Source of the DNA: Clostridia bacterium
GTDB lineage: Bacteria; Bacillota; Clostridia; UBA1381; UMGS1253
Assembly: GCA_017411585.1 (NCBI GenBank)
Contig: JAFQPV010000224.1
Location: forward strand, 1-6,781
Direction of reading: 5' to 3'
Length of the DNA: 6,781 nucleotides
Within the stretch, counting starts at the first letter, position 1. Every line of letters begins with the position of its first letter. The notes under the pieces are model-generated. The model was not told the origin of the DNA. It did no database searches and worked only from the letters and a program-made list of their open reading frames with translations. Positions 1 to 5,459 of this stretch are shown here, piece after piece. The translations under genes and the position numbers were made by a program.

Positions 1-2
1 AT

Positions 3-836
3 AAAAAGCTTTATGCGCCTGAGGTGCGTGAGGCGGTGGATGATGAGTTGAAGGCCTTTGCGGAAAATACCGTAAAGGAAGTGGAAGCGAAGATGGAAGA
101 GCTTCGCGTTGCCGATGCCCTTGAAGCGATTATCTCGCTTGCACGCCGCTCAAACAAGTACATCGACGAAACTGCTCCGTGGGTGCTGGCAAAGGATGAA
201 AACGGCAAGGAAAGACTCAAGGCCGTTATGTATAACTTAATCGAGTCCATCCGCATTATTGCAATCTGCCTTGAAAGCTTTATGCCGGAAACCGCAAAGA
301 AGATTTACGAGCAGATTGGTGCAACCAAGACGGATTGGGAAAGCGCGAAGGTATTTGGCGCAACCGAGCCGGGCACAAGCGTAGGTACGGCAGTGCCGAT
401 GTTTGCGCGTATGGATGAAAAGAAAAAGCTCGAGGAAATCGAGGCATTTAACTTAAAGAAGTATCCGAAGAAGGAAGAAAAGAAGGCGGCAAAGAAGGAA
501 GAAAGCGCGCCGGCGGAAATCACTATCGACGATTTTGCAAAGCTGGATTTGCGCGTGGCAAAGGTGCTTTCGGCAGAAAAGATTGAAGGCGCGGACAAGC
601 TTTACAAGCTGCAGGTGGATATGGGCAGCGAGCAAAGACAGATTGTTTCCGGCATCGCCAAGCACTACACGCCGGAAGAACTGGTCGGCAAAAATGTGGT
701 TGTCATTGCAAACTTAAAGCCGGTGAAGCTGCGCGGCGTAGATTCCTACGGTATGATTTTGGCGGCAGCCGATGATAAAACCTTAAAGGTGTGCACATTA
801 GACGGCGATATGCCTGCCGGCACACAGGTTCGATAA
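3..836 (+). CDS. metG: Methionyl-tRNA synthetase, C-terminal part (5' end outside window)
   Basis: Cytoplasmic enzyme that attaches methionine to tRNA-Met for initiation and elongation. Only the last 277 residues are present; the reading frame is open from position 3, so the catalytic Rossmann domain (HIGH and KMSKS motifs) lies upstream of the window. Seen here: the helical anticodon-binding domain, with the family stretch SNKYIDETAPWVLAKDE at fragment residues 50-66; a Lys/Glu-rich linker at about 135-168; and a C-terminal OB-fold tRNA-binding domain of the EMAP-II/Trbp111 type from about residue 172 (KLDLRVAKV, then GADKLYKLQVD, IVSGIAKHY, ANLKPVKLRG). This fused C-terminal module is common in Firmicutes MetRS and helps dimerisation and tRNA binding. 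The gene ends in TAA 16 bases before alaS, so the two are probably co-transcribed. The GTG at 24 is internal to the gene, not a start. The assignment is firm. Confidence 0.96.
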   Translation, partial: KKLYAPEVREAVDDELKAFAENTVKEVEAKMEELRVADALEAIISLARRSNKYIDETAPWVLAKDENGKERLKAVMYNLIESIRIIAICLESFMPETAKKIYEQIGATKTDWESAKVFGATEPGTSVGTAVPMFARMDEKKKLEEIEAFNLKKYPKKEEKKAAKKEESAPAEITIDDFAKLDLRVAKVLSAEKIEGADKLYKLQVDMGSEQRQIVSGIAKHYTPEELVGKNVVVIANLKPVKLRGVDSYGMILAAADDKTLKVCTLDGDMPAGTQVR

Positions 837-852
837 TAGGGGGTACAAAACA

Positions 853-3486
853 ATGCAGAATATGGGTTTAAATGAAATCAGAGAGAAGTTTTTAAGCTTC
901 TTTGAAACGAAAAACTGTTTAAGACTCGACAGCTTTTCGCTCGTGCCGAAGAATGATGCGAGCTTGCTTTTAATCAACTCCGGTATGGCACCGATGAAGA
1001 AGTGGTTTACCGGTGCAGAGGTACCGCCGAGAAAGCGCGTGACCACCTGCCAGAAGTGTATCCGCACACCGGACATTGAGAGCGTTGGTAAAACTGCAAG
1101 ACACGGTACATTCTTTGAAATGCTCGGCAACTTCTCGTTTGGCGACTACTTTAAGCACGAGGCAATTGCCTGGGCTTGGGAGTTTTTAACAAAGGTTATG
1201 GAAATTCCGGAGGATGTGCTCTGGATTACCGTATATGAAGAGGACGACGAGGCACGCGACATCTGGATTAACGAAATCGGTGTAAATCCGGAGCGCGTTG
1301 TGAAGATGGGCAAGGCGGACAACTTCTGGGAGCACGGCACAGGCCCGTGCGGTCCGTGCTCGGAAATTCATGTCGACCGCGGCATCGAGCACAGCTGTGG
1401 CAAGCCGGACTGTAAGCTTGGCTGCGACTGTGACCGTTTTATGGAGGTTTGGAACCTCGTATTTACGCAGTTTGATAAAGACGAGGACGGCAACTACAAC
1501 CGCCTCGCAAACCCGAACATTGATACAGGTATGGGTCTTGAAAGACTTGCCTGCATCATGCAGGGCGTAAACAACCTCTTTGAGGTGGACACCGTGCAGG
1601 ATACGATGAAGCACATCAGCCGTATCGCCGGTGTAAATTATACAGACGACAAAAAGACAGACATTTCTCTGCGCGTAATCACAGACCATATCCGCAGTAC
1701 GGTTATGATGGTTTCCGACGGCGTAATTCCGTCGAATGAAGGACGCGGCTATGTATTGCGCAGACTGCTTCGCCGCGCGGCAAGACACGGCAGACTCTTG
1801 AATATCAAGGGCGAATTCTTGTATACAGTAGCGGATACTGTAATCGACGCATCCAAGCAGGGCTATCCGGAGCTGGATGAAAAGAGAGAGTACATTAAGA
1901 AGGTTATCCGCATTGAGGAAGAAAAGTTCTCTAAGACGATTGAGGCCGGTCTTTCCATTTTGAATGATTATATTGAAGCTACAAAGGCAGCAGGCGCTGA
2001 TACCTTAAGCGGCGCGGATGCGTTCAAGCTCAATGACACATATGGTTTCCCGATTGACTTAACCGTTGAAATCTGCGAAGAGCAGGGACTTCAGGTGGAC
2101 CGAGCAGGCTTTGATGCGGCACTCAAGCAGCAGAAGGATACCGCACGCGCGAACCGCAAGGACGGCTCGAGCTGGGATGATGATTCCGCTGTAAGCATCA
2201 AGGCAGAGGCAACCAAGTTTGTCGGCTACGATGCACTCGAGGCGAAAAGCGAGGTTGTCGGCATCGTTGCAGATGGCAACGCTGTTGACGCTATCGGCGC
2301 AGGCGAGGAAGGCATCATTGTTGTAAAAGAATCTCCGTTCTATGCAGAGATGGGCGGCCAGTCGGGTGATATCGGCTCGATTACTGGCGCTAACGGCAAG
2401 GCAACGGTTGTAGACACAAAGAAAAACGGCGACGATATCTACTTCCACATCGTAAAGGTAGAGGAAGGCTCGATTTCTATGGGCGATGCGGTAACACTTT
2501 CCGTTTGCAAGAAAAACAGAATGGCTGTTTGCCGCAACCACTCCACAACGCACCTTCTACACAAGGCTTTAAAGGAAGTGCTCGGCACACATGTTGCGCA
2601 GGCAGGTTCTGAGGTGACGGCGAAGCATCTGCGCTTCGACTTCTCGCACTTTGAAGCGATGACCGCAGACGAAATTAAGGCAGTAGAAGCAAAGGTAAAC
2701 GAAGCCATTTTAGAGGCTATGGATATTACCGTACAGGAATTAAATATTGAGGACGCGAAAAAGCTCGGCGCAACAGCGCAGTTTGGCGAAAAGTACGGCG
2801 AGACGGTAAGAGTCGTATCGATGGGCGATTATTCCGTAGAGTTCTGCGGCGGTACACATCTTACAAATACCGCGCAGGCAGGTCTGTTTAAGATTATTTC
2901 CGAAAACGGCGTTGCAGCCGGTGTCAGAAGAATTGAAGCCGTAACCGGTGCGGGCGTGCTTGCACAGTTAAACGGCGCACTCGCTACGATTGCAAATGTT
3001 GCAGATGCAATCAAGAGCACCGTGCACGATGTTGAGGCAAAGGCAGCGGCTGTTGTTGAAGAAAATAAGGGCTTAAAGCGCGAGCTGGAGAGCATCAAGA
3101 GCAAGATGGCAAATGCATCGCTCGGCGATTTGCTCGATAAGGCTGCAGACATCAGCGGCGTGAAGCTGGTAGCGCAGCGCCTGGCTGACGGGCTGGATAT
3201 GAACGCACTGCGCGGCGCAGGCGACAACTTAAAGCAAAAGCTCGATTGCGGCGTACTGGTGCTCGCTTCCGCGGCAGACGGCAAGGTGAACATCGTATGT
3301 ATGGCGACGGCGGATGCCGTAGCCAAGGGCGCACACGCGGGCAACATCATCCGCGAGGTTGCCAAGACCTGCGGCGGCGGTGGCGGCGGTAAGCCGGACA
3401 GCGCGCAGGCAGGCGGTAAGGATGCAAGCAAGCTTGACGAAGCGCTCAAGGCTGCTGAAGCTGTGCTTGCAGGGCAAATCAAATAA
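853..3486 (+). CDS. alaS: Alanyl-tRNA synthetase
   Basis: Full-length class II synthetase (877 residues, normal family size) that charges tRNA-Ala in the cytoplasm and edits mischarged Ser/Gly-tRNA. The start ATG is preceded by AGGGGG at 838-843 with 9 bases of spacing, and the N-terminus MGLNEIREKFLSFFE matches the family. Catalytic domain: NSGMAPMKKWFTG near residues 42-54, CQKCIRTPDIESVGKTARH and FFEMLGNFSFGDYF around 70-100, and class II motif 3 GMGLERL at 226-232. A Cys-rich insertion (CGKPDCKLGCDC) follows HGTGPCGPCSE, as in many clostridial AlaRS. Editing domain: HSTTH (His563, His567) and CGGTH (Cys665, His669) form the expected zinc site. A predicted coiled stretch and a C-Ala domain with a Gly-rich segment (CGGGGGGKPDSAQAGG) complete it. 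No key residue is missing. It sits between metG and a HIT gene with short gaps. There is no room for a T-box before it, so expression probably comes from upstream. Confidence 0.98.
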   Translation: MQNMGLNEIREKFLSFFETKNCLRLDSFSLVPKNDASLLLINSGMAPMKKWFTGAEVPPRKRVTTCQKCIRTPDIESVGKTARHGTFFEMLGNFSFGDYFKHEAIAWAWEFLTKVMEIPEDVLWITVYEEDDEARDIWINEIGVNPERVVKMGKADNFWEHGTGPCGPCSEIHVDRGIEHSCGKPDCKLGCDCDRFMEVWNLVFTQFDKDEDGNYNRLANPNIDTGMGLERLACIMQGVNNLFEVDTVQDTMKHISRIAGVNYTDDKKTDISLRVITDHIRSTVMMVSDGVIPSNEGRGYVLRRLLRRAARHGRLLNIKGEFLYTVADTVIDASKQGYPELDEKREYIKKVIRIEEEKFSKTIEAGLSILNDYIEATKAAGADTLSGADAFKLNDTYGFPIDLTVEICEEQGLQVDRAGFDAALKQQKDTARANRKDGSSWDDDSAVSIKAEATKFVGYDALEAKSEVVGIVADGNAVDAIGAGEEGIIVVKESPFYAEMGGQSGDIGSITGANGKATVVDTKKNGDDIYFHIVKVEEGSISMGDAVTLSVCKKNRMAVCRNHSTTHLLHKALKEVLGTHVAQAGSEVTAKHLRFDFSHFEAMTADEIKAVEAKVNEAILEAMDITVQELNIEDAKKLGATAQFGEKYGETVRVVSMGDYSVEFCGGTHLTNTAQAGLFKIISENGVAAGVRRIEAVTGAGVLAQLNGALATIANVADAIKSTVHDVEAKAAAVVEENKGLKRELESIKSKMANASLGDLLDKAADISGVKLVAQRLADGLDMNALRGAGDNLKQKLDCGVLVLASAADGKVNIVCMATADAVAKGAHAGNIIREVAKTCGGGGGGKPDSAQAGGKDASKLDEALKAAEAVLAGQIK

Positions 3487-3502
3487 GCGGAGGTACACGG
3501 CT

Positions 3503-3844
3503 ATGGATTGTATTTTCTGTAAAATCATCGCAGGCGAAATCCCATCGACCAAGGTTTACGAGGACGATTTGATTTATGCCTTCCGCGATATCAATGCGCA
3601 GGCACCGGAGCATGTGCTCATCGTGCCGAAAACGCACATTGCATCCGCAAATGAAATTACCGCAGAAAACTGCGCGGTCGTAGCGCACATCTTTGCCAAA
3701 ATCGGCGAGATTGCGGCATTGGTCGGCATTAAGGACGACGGCTATCGCATCATCAACAACTGCGGCAAAAACGGCGGTCAGACCGTAATGCACTTGCATT
3801 TTCATTTGCTCGGCGGCAAGGATTTAGGCGAAAAACTGGTGTAA
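3503..3844 (+). CDS. HIT family nucleotide-binding protein (HinT-like hydrolase)
   Basis: Compact 113-residue histidine-triad protein. The family hydrolyses purine nucleoside phosphoramidates and aminoacyl-adenylates as a cytoplasmic homodimer. The signature is seen at residues 97-101: MHLHFHLLGG supplies His97, His99 (the expected nucleophile) and His101, preceded by GQTV. The N-terminus MDCIFCKIIAGEIPS carries the Cys3/Cys6 pair that binds zinc in many bacterial HinT proteins; His45 in PKTHIAS may be a further ligand. The start is set by GGAGG at 3489-3493, 9 bases before the ATG; a longer in-frame version beginning inside alaS would lack the family N-terminus. It lies 16 bases after alaS and before a strong terminator, so it is the last gene of the metG-alaS run. 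Disposal of aminoacyl-AMP leaked by the neighbouring synthetases is a reasonable inference, not shown by the sequence. Confidence 0.95.
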   Translation: MDCIFCKIIAGEIPSTKVYEDDLIYAFRDINAQAPEHVLIVPKTHIASANEITAENCAVVAHIFAKIGEIAALVGIKDDGYRIINNCGKNGGQTVMHLHFHLLGGKDLGEKLV

Positions 3845-3851
3845 AAGTATG

Positions 3852-3887
3852 TCAAGCGTCGGCAATGTGCCGACGCTTGATTTGGTT
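3852..3887 (+). terminator. Rho-independent terminator of the metG-alaS-HIT operon
   Basis: A perfect 13-bp inverted repeat begins eight bases after the HIT stop codon: TCAAGCGTCGGCA (3852-3864), loop ATG, TGCCGACGCTTGA (3868-3880). It is followed by an interrupted T-rich tail (TTTGGTT) and a further TTTTT at about 3894-3898. The GC-rich stem and its place directly after the last gene make termination likely, though the U-tract is imperfect. Confidence 0.8.
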
Positions 3888-3920
3888 GGAAGGTTTTTGG
3901 GACAAACTTGATGTGAGCAA

Positions 3921-4102
3921 TTGTGTTGCATAAGCAACACAATGAATTGCCTGACGGCATGAATTGAAAATTAAAATTTTCATGAATTGAGCCTTGTGGC
4001 TCATGAATTGCACCTTTGGTGCATTTTGAGGCAATTCAATTCATGGAGCATAGCGAGAATTCATGGCAGAGCCAATTCATGACAACGAAGTTGTCAATTC
4101 AT
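3921..4102. repeat. Array of short hairpins separated by the octamer ATGAATTG / CAATTCAT
   Basis: The constant octamer ATGAATTG occurs at 3942, 3959, 3982 and 4003. Its reverse complement CAATTCAT occurs at 4037, 4073 and 4095, with one-mismatch copies at 4032 (CAATTCAA) and 4057 (GAATTCAT). Between octamers lie small palindromes, nearly all with different stems: TTGTGTTGC/GCAACACAA (3921-3942, loop ATAA), TGCC/GGCA (3948-3959), TGAAAATT/AATTTTCA (3965-3982), TGAGCC/GGCTCA (3988-4003), TGCACC/GGTGCA (4009-4023), TGGC/GCCA (4064-4074) and TGACAAC/GTTGTCA (4080-4096). The unit between 4045 and 4056 has no good stem. Loops are two to four bases. There is no coding frame or conserved protein here. 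It is not a CRISPR array: the constant part is only 8 bases, the period varies (17, 23, 21), and the intervals are self-complementary. Function is unknown; it may be transcribed RNA structure, a protein-binding array or a mobile repeat. Confidence 0.85.
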
Positions 4103-4109
4103 TTAAAAT
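4079..4109 (+). promoter_or_regulatory. Possible weak promoter before the membrane-anchored hypothetical gene
   Basis: ATGACA at 4079-4084 (5/6 to the -35 consensus) and TAAAAT at 4104-4109 (5/6 to the -10) are separated by 19 bases, slightly long for sigma-A. The -35 falls inside the last hairpin unit of the octamer array, so the array may supply or modulate this promoter. It is a consensus match only; the region is AT-rich and chance matches are easy. Confidence 0.25.
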
Positions 4110-4113
4110 GGTT

Positions 4114-4140
4114 TTGCATCTAAACCCTATGTCTCGCAAT
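4114..4140 (+). repeat. 27-base direct repeat, upstream copy
   Basis: Begins TTGCATCTAAA and ends CTCGCAAT. It matches 4762-4788 at 24 of 27 positions; the three differences are all C/T transitions. The two copies lie 648 bases apart and bracket the AT-rich hypothetical gene, one just before its ribosome binding site and one just after its stop. Confidence 0.8.
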
Positions 4141-4177
4141 ATGGATATGTCGAATGTTGTCGAAAGGAAGTGATTGG

Positions 4178-4741
4178 ATGAAGAAAACAATAACAGCGTT
4201 AAGTATTATTTGTATATTAGTAATTGTAATAATTGCACTATTGTATTTATTTGTTCTTTCGGGTGCATTTTCTATATTAATGTCTAAACCACCAGAACCT
4301 CAAATAACATACGGCGAATTTCCTTTTAGCATTACATATGAAGTTAATGGTGAAATAAGAGTTTATGAAGATTCTCTTATTTGTGAGTATGCAGGTATTG
4401 AAAGCAGGGGTGCTGCGGGCAAATATAGAATATGGACTTCGAAACTAAAAAGTGGGAATGTAAATATATGTCTATTGAAAGTTGCTGATTCAGAATTGAC
4501 ATACGAAATTTCAACATCTGCAGGTTTGCCAGAATACTATATGGGAGATTTTCAGTATGGTCAAGACAGATATGACTATGAAAGTGTTATGCATGATGAA
4601 AGATATTTGGGATATAGAGAATTGAAAAATGATGAAGTTATAAATAGCTATTCTATAGAAAAAGAAAAGGTTTTTGAGAAGTTTAAATTAAGGATTATTG
4701 AAAGAAAATATAGCCAACCTATCGAAAACAAATTTGAATAG
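4178..4741 (+). CDS. Membrane-anchored hypothetical protein
   Basis: I do not recognise a characterised family. The 187-residue product starts MKKTITALS, and residues about 8-34 form one hydrophobic helix with no lipobox Cys. It is followed by PPEPQITYGEFPF at 38-50 and a polar, Tyr-rich domain to the end. It is best read as a protein anchored by its N-terminus with an extracytoplasmic domain; an uncleaved signal anchor seems more likely than a clear signal peptidase site. The two Cys after the anchor (69, 98) could pair but are not in a recognisable motif. The start is chosen because AAGGAAGTG at 4164-4172 sits about 7 bases before the ATG at 4178; the in-frame ATG at 4154 would add eight residues and lie before that site. 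The gene is visibly richer in A+T than metG/alaS, uses many ATA and AGA codons, and is bracketed by 27-base direct repeats, suggesting acquisition separate from its neighbours. Function unknown. Confidence 0.8.
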   Translation: MKKTITALSIICILVIVIIALLYLFVLSGAFSILMSKPPEPQITYGEFPFSITYEVNGEIRVYEDSLICEYAGIESRGAAGKYRIWTSKLKSGNVNICLLKVADSELTYEISTSAGLPEYYMGDFQYGQDRYDYESVMHDERYLGYRELKNDEVINSYSIEKEKVFEKFKLRIIERKYSQPIENKFE

Positions 4742-4761
4742 TTTTTTGATATAAAAATAAG

Positions 4762-4788
4762 TTGCATCTAAATCTTATGCCTCGCAAT
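4762..4788 (+). repeat. 27-base direct repeat, downstream copy
   Basis: Second copy of the repeat at 4114-4140 (24/27 identical, same orientation), starting 20 bases after the stop codon of the hypothetical gene. The identity ends at both edges: sequence after this copy (TGCGGTGCATAGC) does not match sequence after the first (ATGGATATG). Confidence 0.8.
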
Positions 4789-4806
4789 TGCGGTGCATAG
4801 CATCGA

Positions 4807-4902
4807 AGCTAAATGTGCTTTGCACGCTGAAAGCGAAGTTGATTTAGCTGCTTCAAAGGCGTTATTTCGCTGCGGAGCAAAGCGGAATGGTTTAGCTTTG
4901 AA
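4807..4902 (+). repeat. Nested hairpin cluster in the leader of the EamA-type gene
   Basis: Several inverted repeats are packed into about 100 bases that end just before the EamA ribosome binding site. AGCTAAAT (4807-4814) pairs with ATTTAGCT (4842-4849) and encloses GTGC/GCAC (4815-4825, loop TTT) and CGCT/AGCG (4825-4835, loop GAA). Next, TTCAAAG (4852-4858) pairs with CTTTGAA (4896-4902) around ATTTCGCT (4864-4871) and AGCGGAAT (4881-4888), an 8-bp stem with one G-T pair. TTTAGCT recurs at 4843 and 4891. The design resembles the octamer array upstream but with a different spacer. It could be a structured 5' leader or a repeat cluster; no known riboswitch class is recognised, and no terminator T-tract follows. 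Confidence 0.6.
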
Positions 4903-4929
4903 AGTAAAAACAGAGAAGGGGAAACAAAT

Positions 4930-5343
4930 ATGTGGTTTGCATTTGCGCTGTTGTCTGCGATATTTGCAGCGCTCACTTCGATACTGGCAAAAATCGGTAT
5001 AGAGGGAGTGAATTCAACCTTAGCAACAGCAATAAGAACAGTGGTAGTTGTAATAATGTCTTGGGGAATGGTGTTTCTTACAAATGCGCAGGGTGGAACA
5101 CTGGATATTGGCAAAAAGAGCTGGTGGTTTCTTATTCTTTCGGGATTGGCAACGGGGGCATCGTGGTTATGTTATTATAAAGCCCTGCAAATAGGTGAAG
5201 CATCCAAGGTCGTTCCCGTTGATAAACTGAGTGTTGTAATTACATTGGTTTTAGCTTTTGTTTTCTTGCATGAGCAATTTACGACCAAGTCATTGATTGG
5301 ATGTGTTCTTATCGGTTTAGGAACATTACTTATGGTTATATAA
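4930..5343 (+). CDS. Half-size EamA/DMT-type membrane transporter
   Basis: A 137-residue integral membrane protein with a single EamA (drug/metabolite transporter) repeat. Most family members are about 300 residues with two repeats; one-repeat forms are known and probably work as dimers. Five hydrophobic segments are visible at roughly residues 2-20, 30-50, 65-84, 94-113 and 118-137. Between segments 3 and 4, SWLCYYKALQIGEASKVVPV is a typical EamA signature, followed by VFLHEQ before the last helix. The start follows AAGGGG at 4916-4921 with 8 bases of spacing. The protein ends cleanly at TAA straight after helix 5, with no second repeat in any frame afterwards, so it is a genuine short form and not a frameshifted long one. 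Its substrate cannot be told. The leader is hairpin-rich (4807-4902). The next gene begins 116 bases later and may have its own promoter. Confidence 0.9.
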   Translation: MWFAFALLSAIFAALTSILAKIGIEGVNSTLATAIRTVVVVIMSWGMVFLTNAQGGTLDIGKKSWWFLILSGLATGASWLCYYKALQIGEASKVVPVDKLSVVITLVLAFVFLHEQFTTKSLIGCVLIGLGTLLMVI

Positions 5344-5377
5344 ATACGAAATTATTTACATAATTTTTTAAGCTTAT

Positions 5378-5421
5378 TATACCGCGGATTATTGATAAAT
5401 CGCATTGGTATCCGGGGTATA
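5378..5421. repeat. Imperfect inverted repeat upstream of the ACT/MBL gene
   Basis: TATACCGCGG (5378-5387) and CCGGGGTATA (5412-5421) are complementary at 9 of 10 positions, with a 24-base interval. It overlaps candidate promoter elements of the downstream gene, so it could be a repressor or activator operator, or a leader hairpin if transcription starts further upstream. No T-tract follows, so it is not a terminator. Confidence 0.45.
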
Positions 5422-5434
5422 CGGTCTTTATAGT
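5405..5434 (+). promoter_or_regulatory. Candidate sigma-A promoter for the ACT/MBL gene
   Basis: TTGGTA (5405-5410) and TATAGT (5429-5434, 5/6 to consensus) are spaced 18 bases apart, 25 bases before the start codon at 5460. An alternative is TTTACA (5355-5360), 17 bases, TATACC (5378-5383). The second arm of the inverted repeat lies inside the first candidate's spacer and the first arm covers the -10 of the alternative. Both are consensus matches only. Confidence 0.35.
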
Positions 5435-5459
5435 ATTTTGTTGGAAAGAGAGGTCTGCT

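Noticed and set aside
837..852. T-box or other leader control of alaS
   Set aside because: Only 16 bases separate metG and alaS, enough for a ribosome binding site and nothing else.
1186..1788. Antisense reading frame of 200 codons inside alaS
   Set aside because: It lies fully opposite the well-conserved AlaRS catalytic domain, has no family-like sequence, and arises from codon bias of alaS.
2829..3482. Antisense reading frame of 217 codons opposite the 3' end of alaS
   Set aside because: Low-complexity Ala/Ser/Pro product mirroring the Ala/Gly-rich C-Ala region; no convincing ribosome binding site.
3359..3844. Longer start for the HIT protein, inside alaS
   Set aside because: The extra residues are an out-of-frame reading of alaS; GGAGG before the ATG at 3503 and the family N-terminus MDCIFCKII fix the shorter form.
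3942..4102. Possible CRISPR array
   Set aside because: The constant segment is only 8 bases, spacing is irregular, the orientation flips, and the intervals are palindromes; no cas gene is present.
4154..4180. Upstream ATG at 4154 for the hypothetical membrane protein
   Set aside because: The ribosome binding site AAGGAAGTG lies between 4154 and 4178 and is correctly spaced only for 4178, which also gives a normal positively charged N-terminus.
3888..4929. Insertion sequence or integron in the repeat island
   Set aside because: No transposase or integrase frame and no clear terminal inverted repeats; the bracket repeats are direct and 27 bases, and the attC-like folding hairpins do not carry recognisable integron core sites.
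5349..5369. AT-only hairpin AAATTAT/ATAATTT followed by T residues after the EamA gene
   Set aside because: A 7-bp stem with no G-C pair is too weak to call a terminator; at most it reduces read-through.
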